Assembly (NCBI GenBank): GCA_964426675.1
Contig: CAYRRM010000024.1
Span: 1-47,106 of the forward strand
Length of the DNA stretch: 47,106 nt
Direction: 5' to 3'
Source of the DNA: DYMC01 sp035406705
GTDB taxonomy: Bacteria; Verrucomicrobiota; Lentisphaeria; Victivallales; GWF2-50-93
This document shows positions 9,193 through 16,519 of the stretch, piece after piece (the stretch's first letter is position 1; every line of letters starts with the position of its first letter). The translations under genes and the position numbers were made by a program. The notes beneath the pieces were generated by a model. It was not told the origin of the DNA and made no database searches. It saw only the letters and a program-made list of their open reading frames with translations.

Positions 9193-9696
9193 GTGATAAA
9201 AGTCGCTATTCTAATGGGCAGCATTAATGATGCTCCAATTCTTGAAAAATGTTTTGAAACGTTGAAAGAATTTGATGTTGAATTTGAAGCGAAGGTTTTA
9301 TCAGCACACAGAACACCGGATGAAACGGCAGAATTTGCGAAAAACGCGGCAAAGAACGGTATAAAAGTTATTATATGTGCGGCAGGTATGGCTGCCCATC
9401 TGGGTGGAGTTGTTGCATCTCTTACTACCTTACCTGTTATAGGGATTCCTATTGCATCTGAACCTTTCAATGGTCTTGACTCCCTTATGTCTATGGTGCA
9501 AATGCCTCCTGGTATTCCTGTAGCAGTTGTCACCGCCGGGAAGGCAGGTGCTCAAAATGCTGCTCTTTATGCCATTTCAATCCTTGCTCTCTCGGATAAA
9601 AATCTTAGTGAGAAGTTAAAGAATTATCGAGAAAAACAGAAGGAAAAAATTCTCGAATTCGATAAAAAACTAAAAGAAAAATTAAATATAAAATGA
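9193..9696 (+). CDS. purE: N5-carboxyaminoimidazole ribonucleotide mutase
   Basis: 167 residues. PurE signatures are LMGSINDAPILEKC, LSAHRTPDE with the catalytic His, AGMAAHLGGVVAS, and MPPGIPVAVV. The enzyme converts N5-CAIR to CAIR in de novo purine synthesis. The more common GSxSD loop reads GSIND here, a mild variant. Translation starts at a GTG, chosen because GAAGGAAAG lies just upstream and the protein then begins at the usual place (MIKVAILMGS). No purK lies next to it, so that partner must be elsewhere. It overlaps the next gene by four bases. Confidence 0.93.
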   Translation: MIKVAILMGSINDAPILEKCFETLKEFDVEFEAKVLSAHRTPDETAEFAKNAAKNGIKVIICAAGMAAHLGGVVASLTTLPVIGIPIASEPFNGLDSLMSMVQMPPGIPVAVVTAGKAGAQNAALYAISILALSDKNLSEKLKNYREKQKEKILEFDKKLKEKLNIK

Positions 9697-10700
9697 AATT
9701 TTTATATAAATTTTTACTTTTATCAATATTCTCCTCTATTTTAGTACATTCAGAAGAAAACAGCTTAAAAACAAATGTAAACAATACCGGACAAATTATT
9801 GATAAAAAAGAAATTATTAATCCAGAACAAAATGCTCTTCCTGATAGTAGTTCTATACCTCAAGAGAAAGAAGAAAACAATAAGGCCAGTACTCAGGCCG
9901 GCAGGAAAATAACTGAAATTGTAGATGAAATTGAAAAACGCGTTCCTAAAATAATAGAAAATAGGAAAAATTTTTATCTTGAAGGCATAAGAGGATTTCT
10001 CTCTCAATTTGGTCCTGAACTTGATTATATATCCGACGAAAACCAAATAAATCAAAATAAAGATATTAAAAATCCTTCTGAATTTTACAAACCTATATTA
10101 ATAGACTCTCAAAAAATTCTATACATAAGGATTGATGGATTTAGTGATGAAAATTTCATAAAACTTAAGGAAGAGTGTTTAATTATTTCAAGATATAAGA
10201 ATCAGCCCGTTGGAATTATTTTTGACCTTCGTTCCGGAAAAGGTGAAAATCCTTTGTTGGCTGCCGAATATGCGTCGCTATTTTATGATGGAGATATTCT
10301 TGCTTTTACAAAGAATAAGATTAGGGTAAATATAAAAGCTCCCATTATAATAATTGTTAGTAGTCAAACTAATGGCGCAGCCGAAGTTTTTGCAAATTTT
10401 CTTCTAAAATCGGGCAAAGCATTACTTATTGGAGAAAAAACTTATGGAGTTCCATTTCCAAAATATCCTGTAAAACTCAATAGCGGAGGAGTCCTATTTT
10501 TGCCTGATATTCCAACCGATCTTGAATGGATAGAAATTAAGCCTCTTAACCCATCAATAACAATAAATCCATACCCTCAGATAGATTATTCAAAAATCAG
10601 TATGGAAAAAGAAGCTGAAAAAAATGATTTTGTGATAAGGAGAGCATGTGATTTGCTTGTTTCAATTGACGCTTTACACAAGGAAAAAAAAGAAAAGTAA
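9693..10700 (+). CDS. S41 (C-terminal processing) peptidase-like secreted protein lacking the catalytic Ser and Lys
   Basis: 335 residues. A signal peptide (MKFLYKFLLLSIFSSILVHS) precedes a low-complexity linker and a domain from about residue 130. IIFDLRSGKGENPLLAAEYA and SQTNGAAEVFANFLLKSGKA then LLIGEKTYGV match the S41 core in order (DLRxNxGG, SASASE, GxxTxGK). In active enzymes of the Tsp/CtpA type the nucleophile lies three residues before the Glu of SASE and the general-base Lys 22 residues after it. Those positions are Gly228 and Val253 here. The protein also lacks a PDZ domain. It is therefore probably a non-catalytic periplasmic binding or scaffold protein. It is coupled to purE by a four-base overlap. 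Confidence 0.7.
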   Translation: MKFLYKFLLLSIFSSILVHSEENSLKTNVNNTGQIIDKKEIINPEQNALPDSSSIPQEKEENNKASTQAGRKITEIVDEIEKRVPKIIENRKNFYLEGIRGFLSQFGPELDYISDENQINQNKDIKNPSEFYKPILIDSQKILYIRIDGFSDENFIKLKEECLIISRYKNQPVGIIFDLRSGKGENPLLAAEYASLFYDGDILAFTKNKIRVNIKAPIIIIVSSQTNGAAEVFANFLLKSGKALLIGEKTYGVPFPKYPVKLNSGGVLFLPDIPTDLEWIEIKPLNPSITINPYPQIDYSKISMEKEAEKNDFVIRRACDLLVSIDALHKEKKEK

Positions 10701-10714
10701 CTATTTACATAATT

Positions 10715-12502
10715 GTGTTAAAAATACCTGAAACAGAGTTTGAAAAAATTCTCCTAAAAAAGGGAACTAGCGTAGTTAAAATTTCCAAAAGGCACTGGGG
10801 AATCTTTGAGAATCCGCAAGAGATTATTTATACTACAAAACAAAAAGACATAAAAGTCCTCATTGATTACATAGAAAGTAAGGTCAAATCGGGTTTTTTT
10901 TGCATTCTTTCGCTTTCATATGATTCGTCCGCTGCTTTTGATTCTGCTAATGAGTTAAAAGTAGACCCTGTATTTCCTTTATTGTGGGCAGCATTTTATA
11001 AAGCTCCATTAGTGAAATTAAAATATGAGGATTTCCCTCACAGCAAAAATTTTTCTTTAAAGACTACAGCAGATATTTCCAGAACTGAATATAATGCAGC
11101 AATTACGAGGATAAAAGATTATATCAAAAATGGAGACACATATCAGGTAAATTTTACTTTCAGAATAAACGTAAATACAAATTTAAATCCAGCAATCCTG
11201 TTTTTAAATTTATTCAGGACTCAGAAGCCAGAGTTCGGAGCATTTTTGAATATGGGAACTATGTCTGTGATTAGTCTTTCACCTGAATTGTTTATTCATA
11301 AAAAATCTTCTACTTTAATATCTAAACCAATGAAAGGCACAATCTCAAGAGGTATAGTTATTGAAGATGATCTACAGAAAAAATTTTCTCTTGAAAATGA
11401 TCCCAAGAACCGTGCCGAAAATCTAATGATTACCGACATGGTACGCAACGATTTAGGAAAAATCTGCAAATACGGAACTGTAAAAACGAAAAATTTATTT
11501 AATGTAATTACCACACCATTTGTTCATCAAATGATAAGCACTGTGGAAGGAGAGATAAAAGAGGGGATTTCCCTTTTTGATATATTGAAAGCCCTCTTTC
11601 CTCCAGCTTCAATTACAGGTGCTCCTAAAATAAGAAGCATGCAAATAATCAAGGAACTTGAAAAAAGTCCAAGAGGTATTTATACAGGAACAATAGGAAT
11701 GATAAATCTCGATTACGATTTCATTTTCAATGTTGCGATAAGAACTGCAGTTCAATATCATAATAATCTTTGTGGTGGAATAGGAGGGGGAATAGTTGCC
11801 GATTCAAAAATTGATGGCGAATGGAAAGAAGCGAAATTGAAATCTTCTTTTCTAATTTCCAAAAAAACTTCTTTTGAGATTTTTGAAACAATTCTGTTCG
11901 ATAGGAAAGATGGTGGTTTTATATGGTTAGATGAACATATCAATCGACTCGGAAATTCCCAGAAATATTTCCTGAGAAAATTTAACAGAAATAAAGTTGT
12001 CAACTTTCTTTATGCAATTTCAAAAGAACTTCCTGATCTTGCAAAAGTAAAAATTTCTCTCGACGAATCTGGAAAAATTAAATGCAAATGGGAAAGGTTA
12101 ACCTTTAAAGGATGGGGAAAAAAATACGCAAAAGTTCTAATCTCAAAGAAAAAAACTGATCCTTCAAATATCATGCTATATCATAAAACAACTGAAAGAA
12201 AATTATATGATGAAGAATTTTTAAATGCACAAAGTATTGGATATGATGATGTTATATTTTTAAACAAAAGAGAAGAAATTACTGAAGGTGCTATTAGCAA
12301 CATTTTTATAAAAACAAAAAATGGATGGTTAACACCTCCGTTAAAATGTGGATTACTTCCTGGAATCTACCGAAAACATTTAATTTTACAACTTTCAGCA
12401 AAAGAACAAATCATTTATATAAAACAACTTATATCTGCAGAAAAAGTTATAATTTGCAATTCAGTTCGCGGAAAAATCGAAGTTATGAGAGAAAAAAAAT
12501 AA
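10715..12502 (+). CDS. pabB: PabB-PabC fusion: aminodeoxychorismate synthase component I / aminodeoxychorismate lyase
   Basis: 595 residues, two enzymes in one chain. Residues from about 85 to 395 form the chorismate-binding domain: TYQVNFTFRI, SPELFI, KPMKGTISRG, NRAENLMITDMVRNDLG, ITGAPKIRSMQII and GGGIVADS. Residues from about 400 to the end resemble the PLP-dependent branched-chain aminotransferase fold of PabC, with EITEGAISNIFI and CGLLPGIYRK. Together they turn chorismate into 4-aminobenzoate for folate. The amidotransferase PabA is not in the window. The chain begins at a GTG 14 bases after the upstream stop. This fusion is known in other bacteria. Confidence 0.88.
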   Translation: MLKIPETEFEKILLKKGTSVVKISKRHWGIFENPQEIIYTTKQKDIKVLIDYIESKVKSGFFCILSLSYDSSAAFDSANELKVDPVFPLLWAAFYKAPLVKLKYEDFPHSKNFSLKTTADISRTEYNAAITRIKDYIKNGDTYQVNFTFRINVNTNLNPAILFLNLFRTQKPEFGAFLNMGTMSVISLSPELFIHKKSSTLISKPMKGTISRGIVIEDDLQKKFSLENDPKNRAENLMITDMVRNDLGKICKYGTVKTKNLFNVITTPFVHQMISTVEGEIKEGISLFDILKALFPPASITGAPKIRSMQIIKELEKSPRGIYTGTIGMINLDYDFIFNVAIRTAVQYHNNLCGGIGGGIVADSKIDGEWKEAKLKSSFLISKKTSFEIFETILFDRKDGGFIWLDEHINRLGNSQKYFLRKFNRNKVVNFLYAISKELPDLAKVKISLDESGKIKCKWERLTFKGWGKKYAKVLISKKKTDPSNIMLYHKTTERKLYDEEFLNAQSIGYDDVIFLNKREEITEGAISNIFIKTKNGWLTPPLKCGLLPGIYRKHLILQLSAKEQIIYIKQLISAEKVIICNSVRGKIEVMREKK

Positions 12503-12521
12503 TTTTTTTTCACTTTTTTTG

Positions 12522-12551
12522 TTGACATTTTTTTTTAGTATGCAATATTTT
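12522..12551 (+). promoter_or_regulatory. Likely promoter of the Lys/Ala-rich peptide gene
   Basis: TTGACA at 12522-12527 is followed after 18 bases by TATTTT at 12546-12551. A perfect TATAAT also occurs at 12553-12558, but its spacing of 25 bases from TTGACA is too long. Either way, a start near 12558-12565 would give a leader of about 40 bases ending in a strong ribosome binding site. Confidence 0.5.
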
Positions 12552-12602
12552 TTATAATTAGCTGTTCGTTGTAGAACTAATTTCCAACCATGGAGGTGGA
12601 AG

Positions 12603-12689
12603 ATGGCGACAAAGAAAAAAGCAGCAAAAAAGGCTCCGGCGAAAAAGAAAGCAGCTCCTAAAAAGGCTGCCAAGAAAAAGAAAAAATAA
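12603..12689 (+). CDS. 28-residue Lys/Ala-rich basic peptide (histone H1-tail-like)
   Basis: The frame encodes 28 residues: 15 Lys, 9 Ala, 2 Pro, 1 Thr and the initiating Met, arranged as AAKKAPAKKK-type repeats. This composition matches the C-terminal tails of eukaryotic H1 and the bacterial H1-like proteins (Hc1/Hc2 of chlamydiae, AlgP-type tails), but without any folded domain. A very strong ribosome binding site (ATGGAGGTGG, 12590-12599) precedes the ATG. The gene has its own promoter and a strong terminator at 12718-12748, forming an independent unit between pabB and the convergent IMPase gene. It probably binds nucleic acid through charge alone; this is inference. Confidence 0.72.
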   Translation: MATKKKAAKKAPAKKKAAPKKAAKKKKK

Positions 12690-12715
12690 CAAGCATTCTC
12701 TGTTGAATGCAGAAG

Positions 12716-13528
12716 CTAACCCCGCAAAATGCGGGGTTTGTTTTTTTTATACTGATTTTTTTTATTTAAGAGTTCTATTAGTTGGTCGTGTATCAAACCA
12801 TTAGTTGCAAGAGTACCGTTTTGAGGGAAATTTTTCTTTCCACTAAAATCAGTAATTTGACCACCTGCTTCTAAAAGTATAAGTGCTCCCGCACAAATAT
12901 CATATAATTGAAGATTTAGTTCCCAGAATCCATCAAGTCTACCACACGCAGTGTAAGATAAGTCTATTGCGGCAGAACCAAATCTCCTGATTTCTCTTAT
13001 TTTTGGAAGGATTTTAGAGAAATATTTTATATTATTGTTTTTCTTATTTGAACGCACACATGCAAACCCTGTAGAAAGAACAGATTCTATCAGTTTTTCT
13101 CTTCTGGAAACTGATATTTTTTTTCCGTTAAGAAATGCTCCTGCTGATTTTTCTGCATAGAAGAGTTCGTTTAATGCAGGAGCGAAGACAACTCCTAATA
13201 TGCTTTCTCCTTTGTATTGTAAGCCGATAGATACAGAATAAAAAGGCTGATTATGTAGATAGGATGTTGTTCCATCTATTGGATCTATTATCCATTGAAA
13301 ATCTGAATTTAAATTTTTCTTTCCTGTTTCTTCTCCCCAGATTCCATCATCTGGAAAGTATTTTTTTATTTCTGATATGATAAATTTTTCCACTTCGCGA
13401 TCTGCTTCAGATACGAGATCTTTTTCAGATTTATATGATACGGTGAGTTCACTTTCTCTCATTTTCTGCGCAATTGCACCTGCAGTTTTCGCAATTTCTG
13501 ATATAAATGTTATGTCTCTATTTTTCAT
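12716..13528 (-). CDS. Inositol monophosphatase family protein (SuhB/CysQ-like)
   Basis: 270 residues. The metal-binding motifs of the family are visible: EADREVEKFI near the N-terminus, GEETG, WIIDPIDGTTSYLH (DPxDGT), and a C-terminal YDICAGALILLEAGG in place of the common WDxAAG. Members dephosphorylate inositol phosphate, fructose bisphosphate or PAP in a Mg-dependent reaction; substrate cannot be told from sequence. It starts 29 bases after hydG in the same direction and is probably the last gene of the hydrogenase operon transcript, though no role in hydrogenase biology is implied. Its final codons overlap the terminator of the convergent small-peptide gene. Confidence 0.88.
   Translation of the reverse strand: MKNRDITFISEIAKTAGAIAQKMRESELTVSYKSEKDLVSEADREVEKFIISEIKKYFPDDGIWGEETGKKNLNSDFQWIIDPIDGTTSYLHNQPFYSVSIGLQYKGESILGVVFAPALNELFYAEKSAGAFLNGKKISVSRREKLIESVLSTGFACVRSNKKNNNIKYFSKILPKIREIRRFGSAAIDLSYTACGRLDGFWELNLQLYDICAGALILLEAGGQITDFSGKKNFPQNGTLATNGLIHDQLIELLNKKNQYKKNKPRILRG
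12718..12748 (+). terminator. Rho-independent terminator
   Basis: AACCCCGCA (12718-12726) and TGCGGGGTT (12730-12738) form a perfect 9-bp stem with an AAA loop, followed by TGTTTTTTTT. It ends the small basic peptide transcript. The stop codon of the convergent IMPase gene lies inside the left arm. There is no T run on the minus strand, so it should work only in the plus direction. Confidence 0.9.
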
Positions 13529-13557
13529 ATAGAGTATTGAGAAATTCCTACATTGAT

Positions 13558-14967
13558 TCAGAGATAGATGTCCCTATTATGCTGTAATTTAATACCATCA
13601 AGCATTTTTCTAATTTTTTCGCGTTGTTCTGGATTTGCGATTTTCGCAAGTTCACTTTCTATGGCTTTTTCTCCGACTTCTCTTGTTTTTGGCGATGCAT
13701 AATCACAGAGGTATTCTTGCAACGTAAGAAGAGCATTTGGTGTACAAAGGTTCTGAATAAATCCTGGTATTGCGAATTCCATAAATTGTTGTCCCGTTCG
13801 TCCTTTTCGATAGCATGATGTACAGAAACTTGGAATATACCCATTTTGCAAAAGTTCTAACATAACCTCATCAAGTGGGCGCATGTCTCCAATAGAAAAT
13901 TGTTCTTTATTCAATTCCTGTTTTTCTTCTTTTTTTGTGTATCCAGCTAATTCAATTCTTGTACCAGCATCTATTTGCGAAACTCCGAATTCAAGGACTT
14001 CGCGGCGAATTTCAGGAGTTTCTCTCGCGGTAAGTATCATTCCTGTATATGGTGTTGAAAGACGTAAAACGGCAACAAGGTGTTTGAAGTCTTCATCACT
14101 TACAATAAACTCTTGCTTGAGAGTAACTCCATGTGCTGGGCGAATTCTTGGAAAACTTATGGTGTGAGGACCACAACCATAAGTTTTTTCAAGATATCTT
14201 GCGTGAGCAACAAGACCTAAAACTTCATATTTCCATTTGTATAGGCCAAAAAGAGCTCCTATTCCGACATCATCACAGCCCCCCTCATAGGCACGGGAAA
14301 GTCCATCAAGTCGCCAATCATAATCTCCTTTGTGCGTATATGCGGGATGATATTCGACATATGTTTTTTTATGATAAGTTTCCTGAAATATTTGATATGT
14401 ACCGATACCTGCCGCTTTCACTATTTTATATCCTTCTATATCAAGAGGGGCTGCATTGATATTTACTCTTCTGATAGAGCCTTTTCCTTTTTTAATAGAA
14501 TAAACTTTTTTAACTGAGTTTGCTATGAATTCTGGGGTATAGTCAGGATGCTCTCCAAATACGAGTATGAGACGTTTATGCCCTTTATCTTCAAGGGTTT
14601 CAATTTGTTCAATCAGCTCTTTTTCAGATAGCGTTTTTCGAACAGTAGTTCTGAGACTTCTCCTGAATGCGCAATACTTACAATCATTTATGCAATAATT
14701 GCCAATATATAGAGGGGCAAAGAGGACAATTCTATTGCCATAAACATTTTTTTTAAGTTCTCTTGCCGCATTGAATATAGTTTCTTTTAAATCCTGTGAT
14801 TTTGCAGCAAGTAAAATAGCTGTTTCTTCAATAGAAAGGGGATTTTTCTCCATGCTTTTTGCAATTACATCTTTTATTGCTGAAGCATTTTCGTGAATTT
14901 CACATAGGTTTTCAAGTTTGTTATCATCGATAAATGGTTTATAATTTTTTGATAATTCTTTCTTCAT
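13558..14967 (-). CDS. hydG: [FeFe] hydrogenase H-cluster maturase HydG (radical SAM tyrosine lyase)
   Basis: 469 residues, typical for HydG. The radical SAM motif is YCINDCKYCAF (C-x3-C-x2-C) near residue 90. The C-terminal CTSCYRKG plus a third Cys in FIQNLCTPN forms the C-x2-C-x22-C motif that binds the auxiliary cluster and separates HydG from ThiH. HydG cleaves tyrosine to make the CO and CN ligands of the H-cluster. It lies at the end of the hydrogenase operon, overlapping the upstream kinase gene by four bases. The other maturases HydE and HydF are absent from the window and must be encoded elsewhere if the hydrogenase is functional. Confidence 0.95.
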   Translation of the reverse strand: MKKELSKNYKPFIDDNKLENLCEIHENASAIKDVIAKSMEKNPLSIEETAILLAAKSQDLKETIFNAARELKKNVYGNRIVLFAPLYIGNYCINDCKYCAFRRSLRTTVRKTLSEKELIEQIETLEDKGHKRLILVFGEHPDYTPEFIANSVKKVYSIKKGKGSIRRVNINAAPLDIEGYKIVKAAGIGTYQIFQETYHKKTYVEYHPAYTHKGDYDWRLDGLSRAYEGGCDDVGIGALFGLYKWKYEVLGLVAHARYLEKTYGCGPHTISFPRIRPAHGVTLKQEFIVSDEDFKHLVAVLRLSTPYTGMILTARETPEIRREVLEFGVSQIDAGTRIELAGYTKKEEKQELNKEQFSIGDMRPLDEVMLELLQNGYIPSFCTSCYRKGRTGQQFMEFAIPGFIQNLCTPNALLTLQEYLCDYASPKTREVGEKAIESELAKIANPEQREKIRKMLDGIKLQHNRDIYL

Positions 14968-16100
14968 ATTTTTCTTTCCTCGGCTTTTAGTTTTATGGTA
15001 AATGTACTACCTTTACCTTCTTCGCTTTTTACATCAATTGAACCGTTATAAAGTTCTGCTATACGCTTGAGAATAGAAAGACCAAGTCCGCTCCCTTCAA
15101 CACCCTTATTTTCTTCTTTTTTAAATCTGACAAACTCGGAAAATAGTCTGGATAATTCCCCTTCTGACATTCCTATACCTGTGTCAGCAACTGAAATAAT
15201 CAGTTGATTAGCTTCCAAAAATGCATTTATAGTTACCATTCCATTTTCACGATTATATTTAATTGCATTTGAAATGAGGTTATTGAGAACGATATCAAGT
15301 TCTGCAGGATCTCCTTTGAAAGGCAAATTTTCATTGCAATTGCATATAATTGTAATATTTCTCTTTTGTGCATCTGGAGTGAAAGTTTCAATAGCTTTCT
15401 TTACAGAATCATAAACGTTGAATTCTATTAAATTACGTTTTTTTTGTCCTGACTCTATTCTCGTCAAGTCGAGAAGGTCATATATGAGTTTTTTCATTCC
15501 ATCGATTCTTATAAGACACCTTGAAATTATTTTTTCATAATCTGAAATTTTTTCCCCTGCTGATCTTGCTTGCATGAGATTAAGATAGCCTTCTATTGCA
15601 TTGAGTGGAGCTTTTAATTCATGTGATAAGACGGATAAAAATTGAAATCTAATTTGTTTTTTTTCTTCAGCGAGTTTCTTTGCTTGTCTTTGTAGAACAA
15701 GACGCTCTGCAGCTTTTCTAATGACAATTCTTAGTTCATCCGTAGAAAATGGTTTTGCGAGGAAATCAAACGCGCCACTTTTTGTAGCGCTAATGGCTAC
15801 TTCAATAGATGCATATGCTGTCATCATAATTACAAGGAGGTCGAAATTTCCTTTTTGAAGGAAATCAAGGAGTTCTAATCCATTACAATCAGGAAGTTTA
15901 TAATCAAGTAAAACTATATCAAATTGTTGTTGTTTTATGATGTTATAAAATTCTGTTCCTGAACTTGCTTCAGAGAGTTGAAAGTTTACGTTGAGCGGAA
16001 TATCTTCAATTGGAAAAGAGAAAGAATGCAGGGAACGAATAGCTCCTCTCCGCATTCCTGGTTCATCATCTACTACCAAAATTTTTAAAGTTTCATTCAT
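14964..16100 (-). CDS. Receiver-histidine kinase hybrid
   Basis: 378 residues. An N-terminal receiver domain (about 5-125) starts ILVVDDEPGMRR and has the phospho-acceptor Asp in IVLLDYKLPDCNG. A HisKA domain follows with the phospho-accepting His in FLSVLSHELKAPLNAIEGY, then a HATPase domain with NLISNAIKYN (N box), ADTGIGMS (G1) and GSGLGLSILK (G2). No input or membrane domain is present, so it is cytoplasmic and its activity is presumably set by phosphorylation of its own receiver. Four-base overlaps on both sides (with the response regulator upstream and hydG downstream) tie it to the hydrogenase operon. It has no output domain for DNA binding. Confidence 0.9.
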   Translation of the reverse strand: MNETLKILVVDDEPGMRRGAIRSLHSFSFPIEDIPLNVNFQLSEASSGTEFYNIIKQQQFDIVLLDYKLPDCNGLELLDFLQKGNFDLLVIMMTAYASIEVAISATKSGAFDFLAKPFSTDELRIVIRKAAERLVLQRQAKKLAEEKKQIRFQFLSVLSHELKAPLNAIEGYLNLMQARSAGEKISDYEKIISRCLIRIDGMKKLIYDLLDLTRIESGQKKRNLIEFNVYDSVKKAIETFTPDAQKRNITIICNCNENLPFKGDPAELDIVLNNLISNAIKYNRENGMVTINAFLEANQLIISVADTGIGMSEGELSRLFSEFVRFKKEENKGVEGSGLGLSILKRIAELYNGSIDVKSEEGKGSTFTIKLKAEERKI

Positions 16101-16504
16101 TTTAGTAAGCGTCTTATTTCTTTTTCCAACTGTTCTGGTCTTATTCCTTTATTGAGGAGAACATCTGCTTTTATCCATGATTTTTCTTCGTTTGAGGTTG
16201 AGTCAAATGAGATGCCTGTTTCTGAGCTTACAGCTGTTACCATAATGACAGGGACGTCTGGATTTTTTTTCTTTGATTTATAGGAAAGAATAAATCCGCT
16301 GTCATGATTTTCAAGCATGAGATCGAATACCGCAATATCATATTGAATATGTTCTATTAATTCTTCGGCTTTTTTTTGTGAGTCCGCGCTTATTACCTCA
16401 AATCCAAGAGATGATAATATTAAGTTTGTTTGCTCGAGAAAGTCCTGGTCATCATCTACTACAAGAGCTTTTTTTCCTTTAAAGTTAATATCTGTTTTTT
16501 TCAT
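16097..16504 (-). CDS. Single-domain response regulator
   Basis: 135 residues, a stand-alone CheY-type receiver. It shows ALVVDDDQDFLEQ with the acidic pocket, AVFDLMLENHDSG with the phospho-acceptor Asp, and VIMVTAVSS with the conserved Thr. The final LLNKGIRPEQL supplies the Lys. With no output domain it can only relay phosphate or act by protein contact. It sits between the hydrogenase-like kinase (15 bases upstream) and the receiver-kinase hybrid (four-base overlap), so it may be the relay between them. Confidence 0.92.
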   Translation of the reverse strand: MKKTDINFKGKKALVVDDDQDFLEQTNLILSSLGFEVISADSQKKAEELIEHIQYDIAVFDLMLENHDSGFILSYKSKKKNPDVPVIMVTAVSSETGISFDSTSNEEKSWIKADVLLNKGIRPEQLEKEIRRLLK

Positions 16505-16519
16505 ATTTTTTATCCTTTG

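Noticed and set aside
9090..9533. A 147-codon frame on the minus strand over purE
   Set aside because: It is antisense to purE, whose family motifs are clear on the plus strand.
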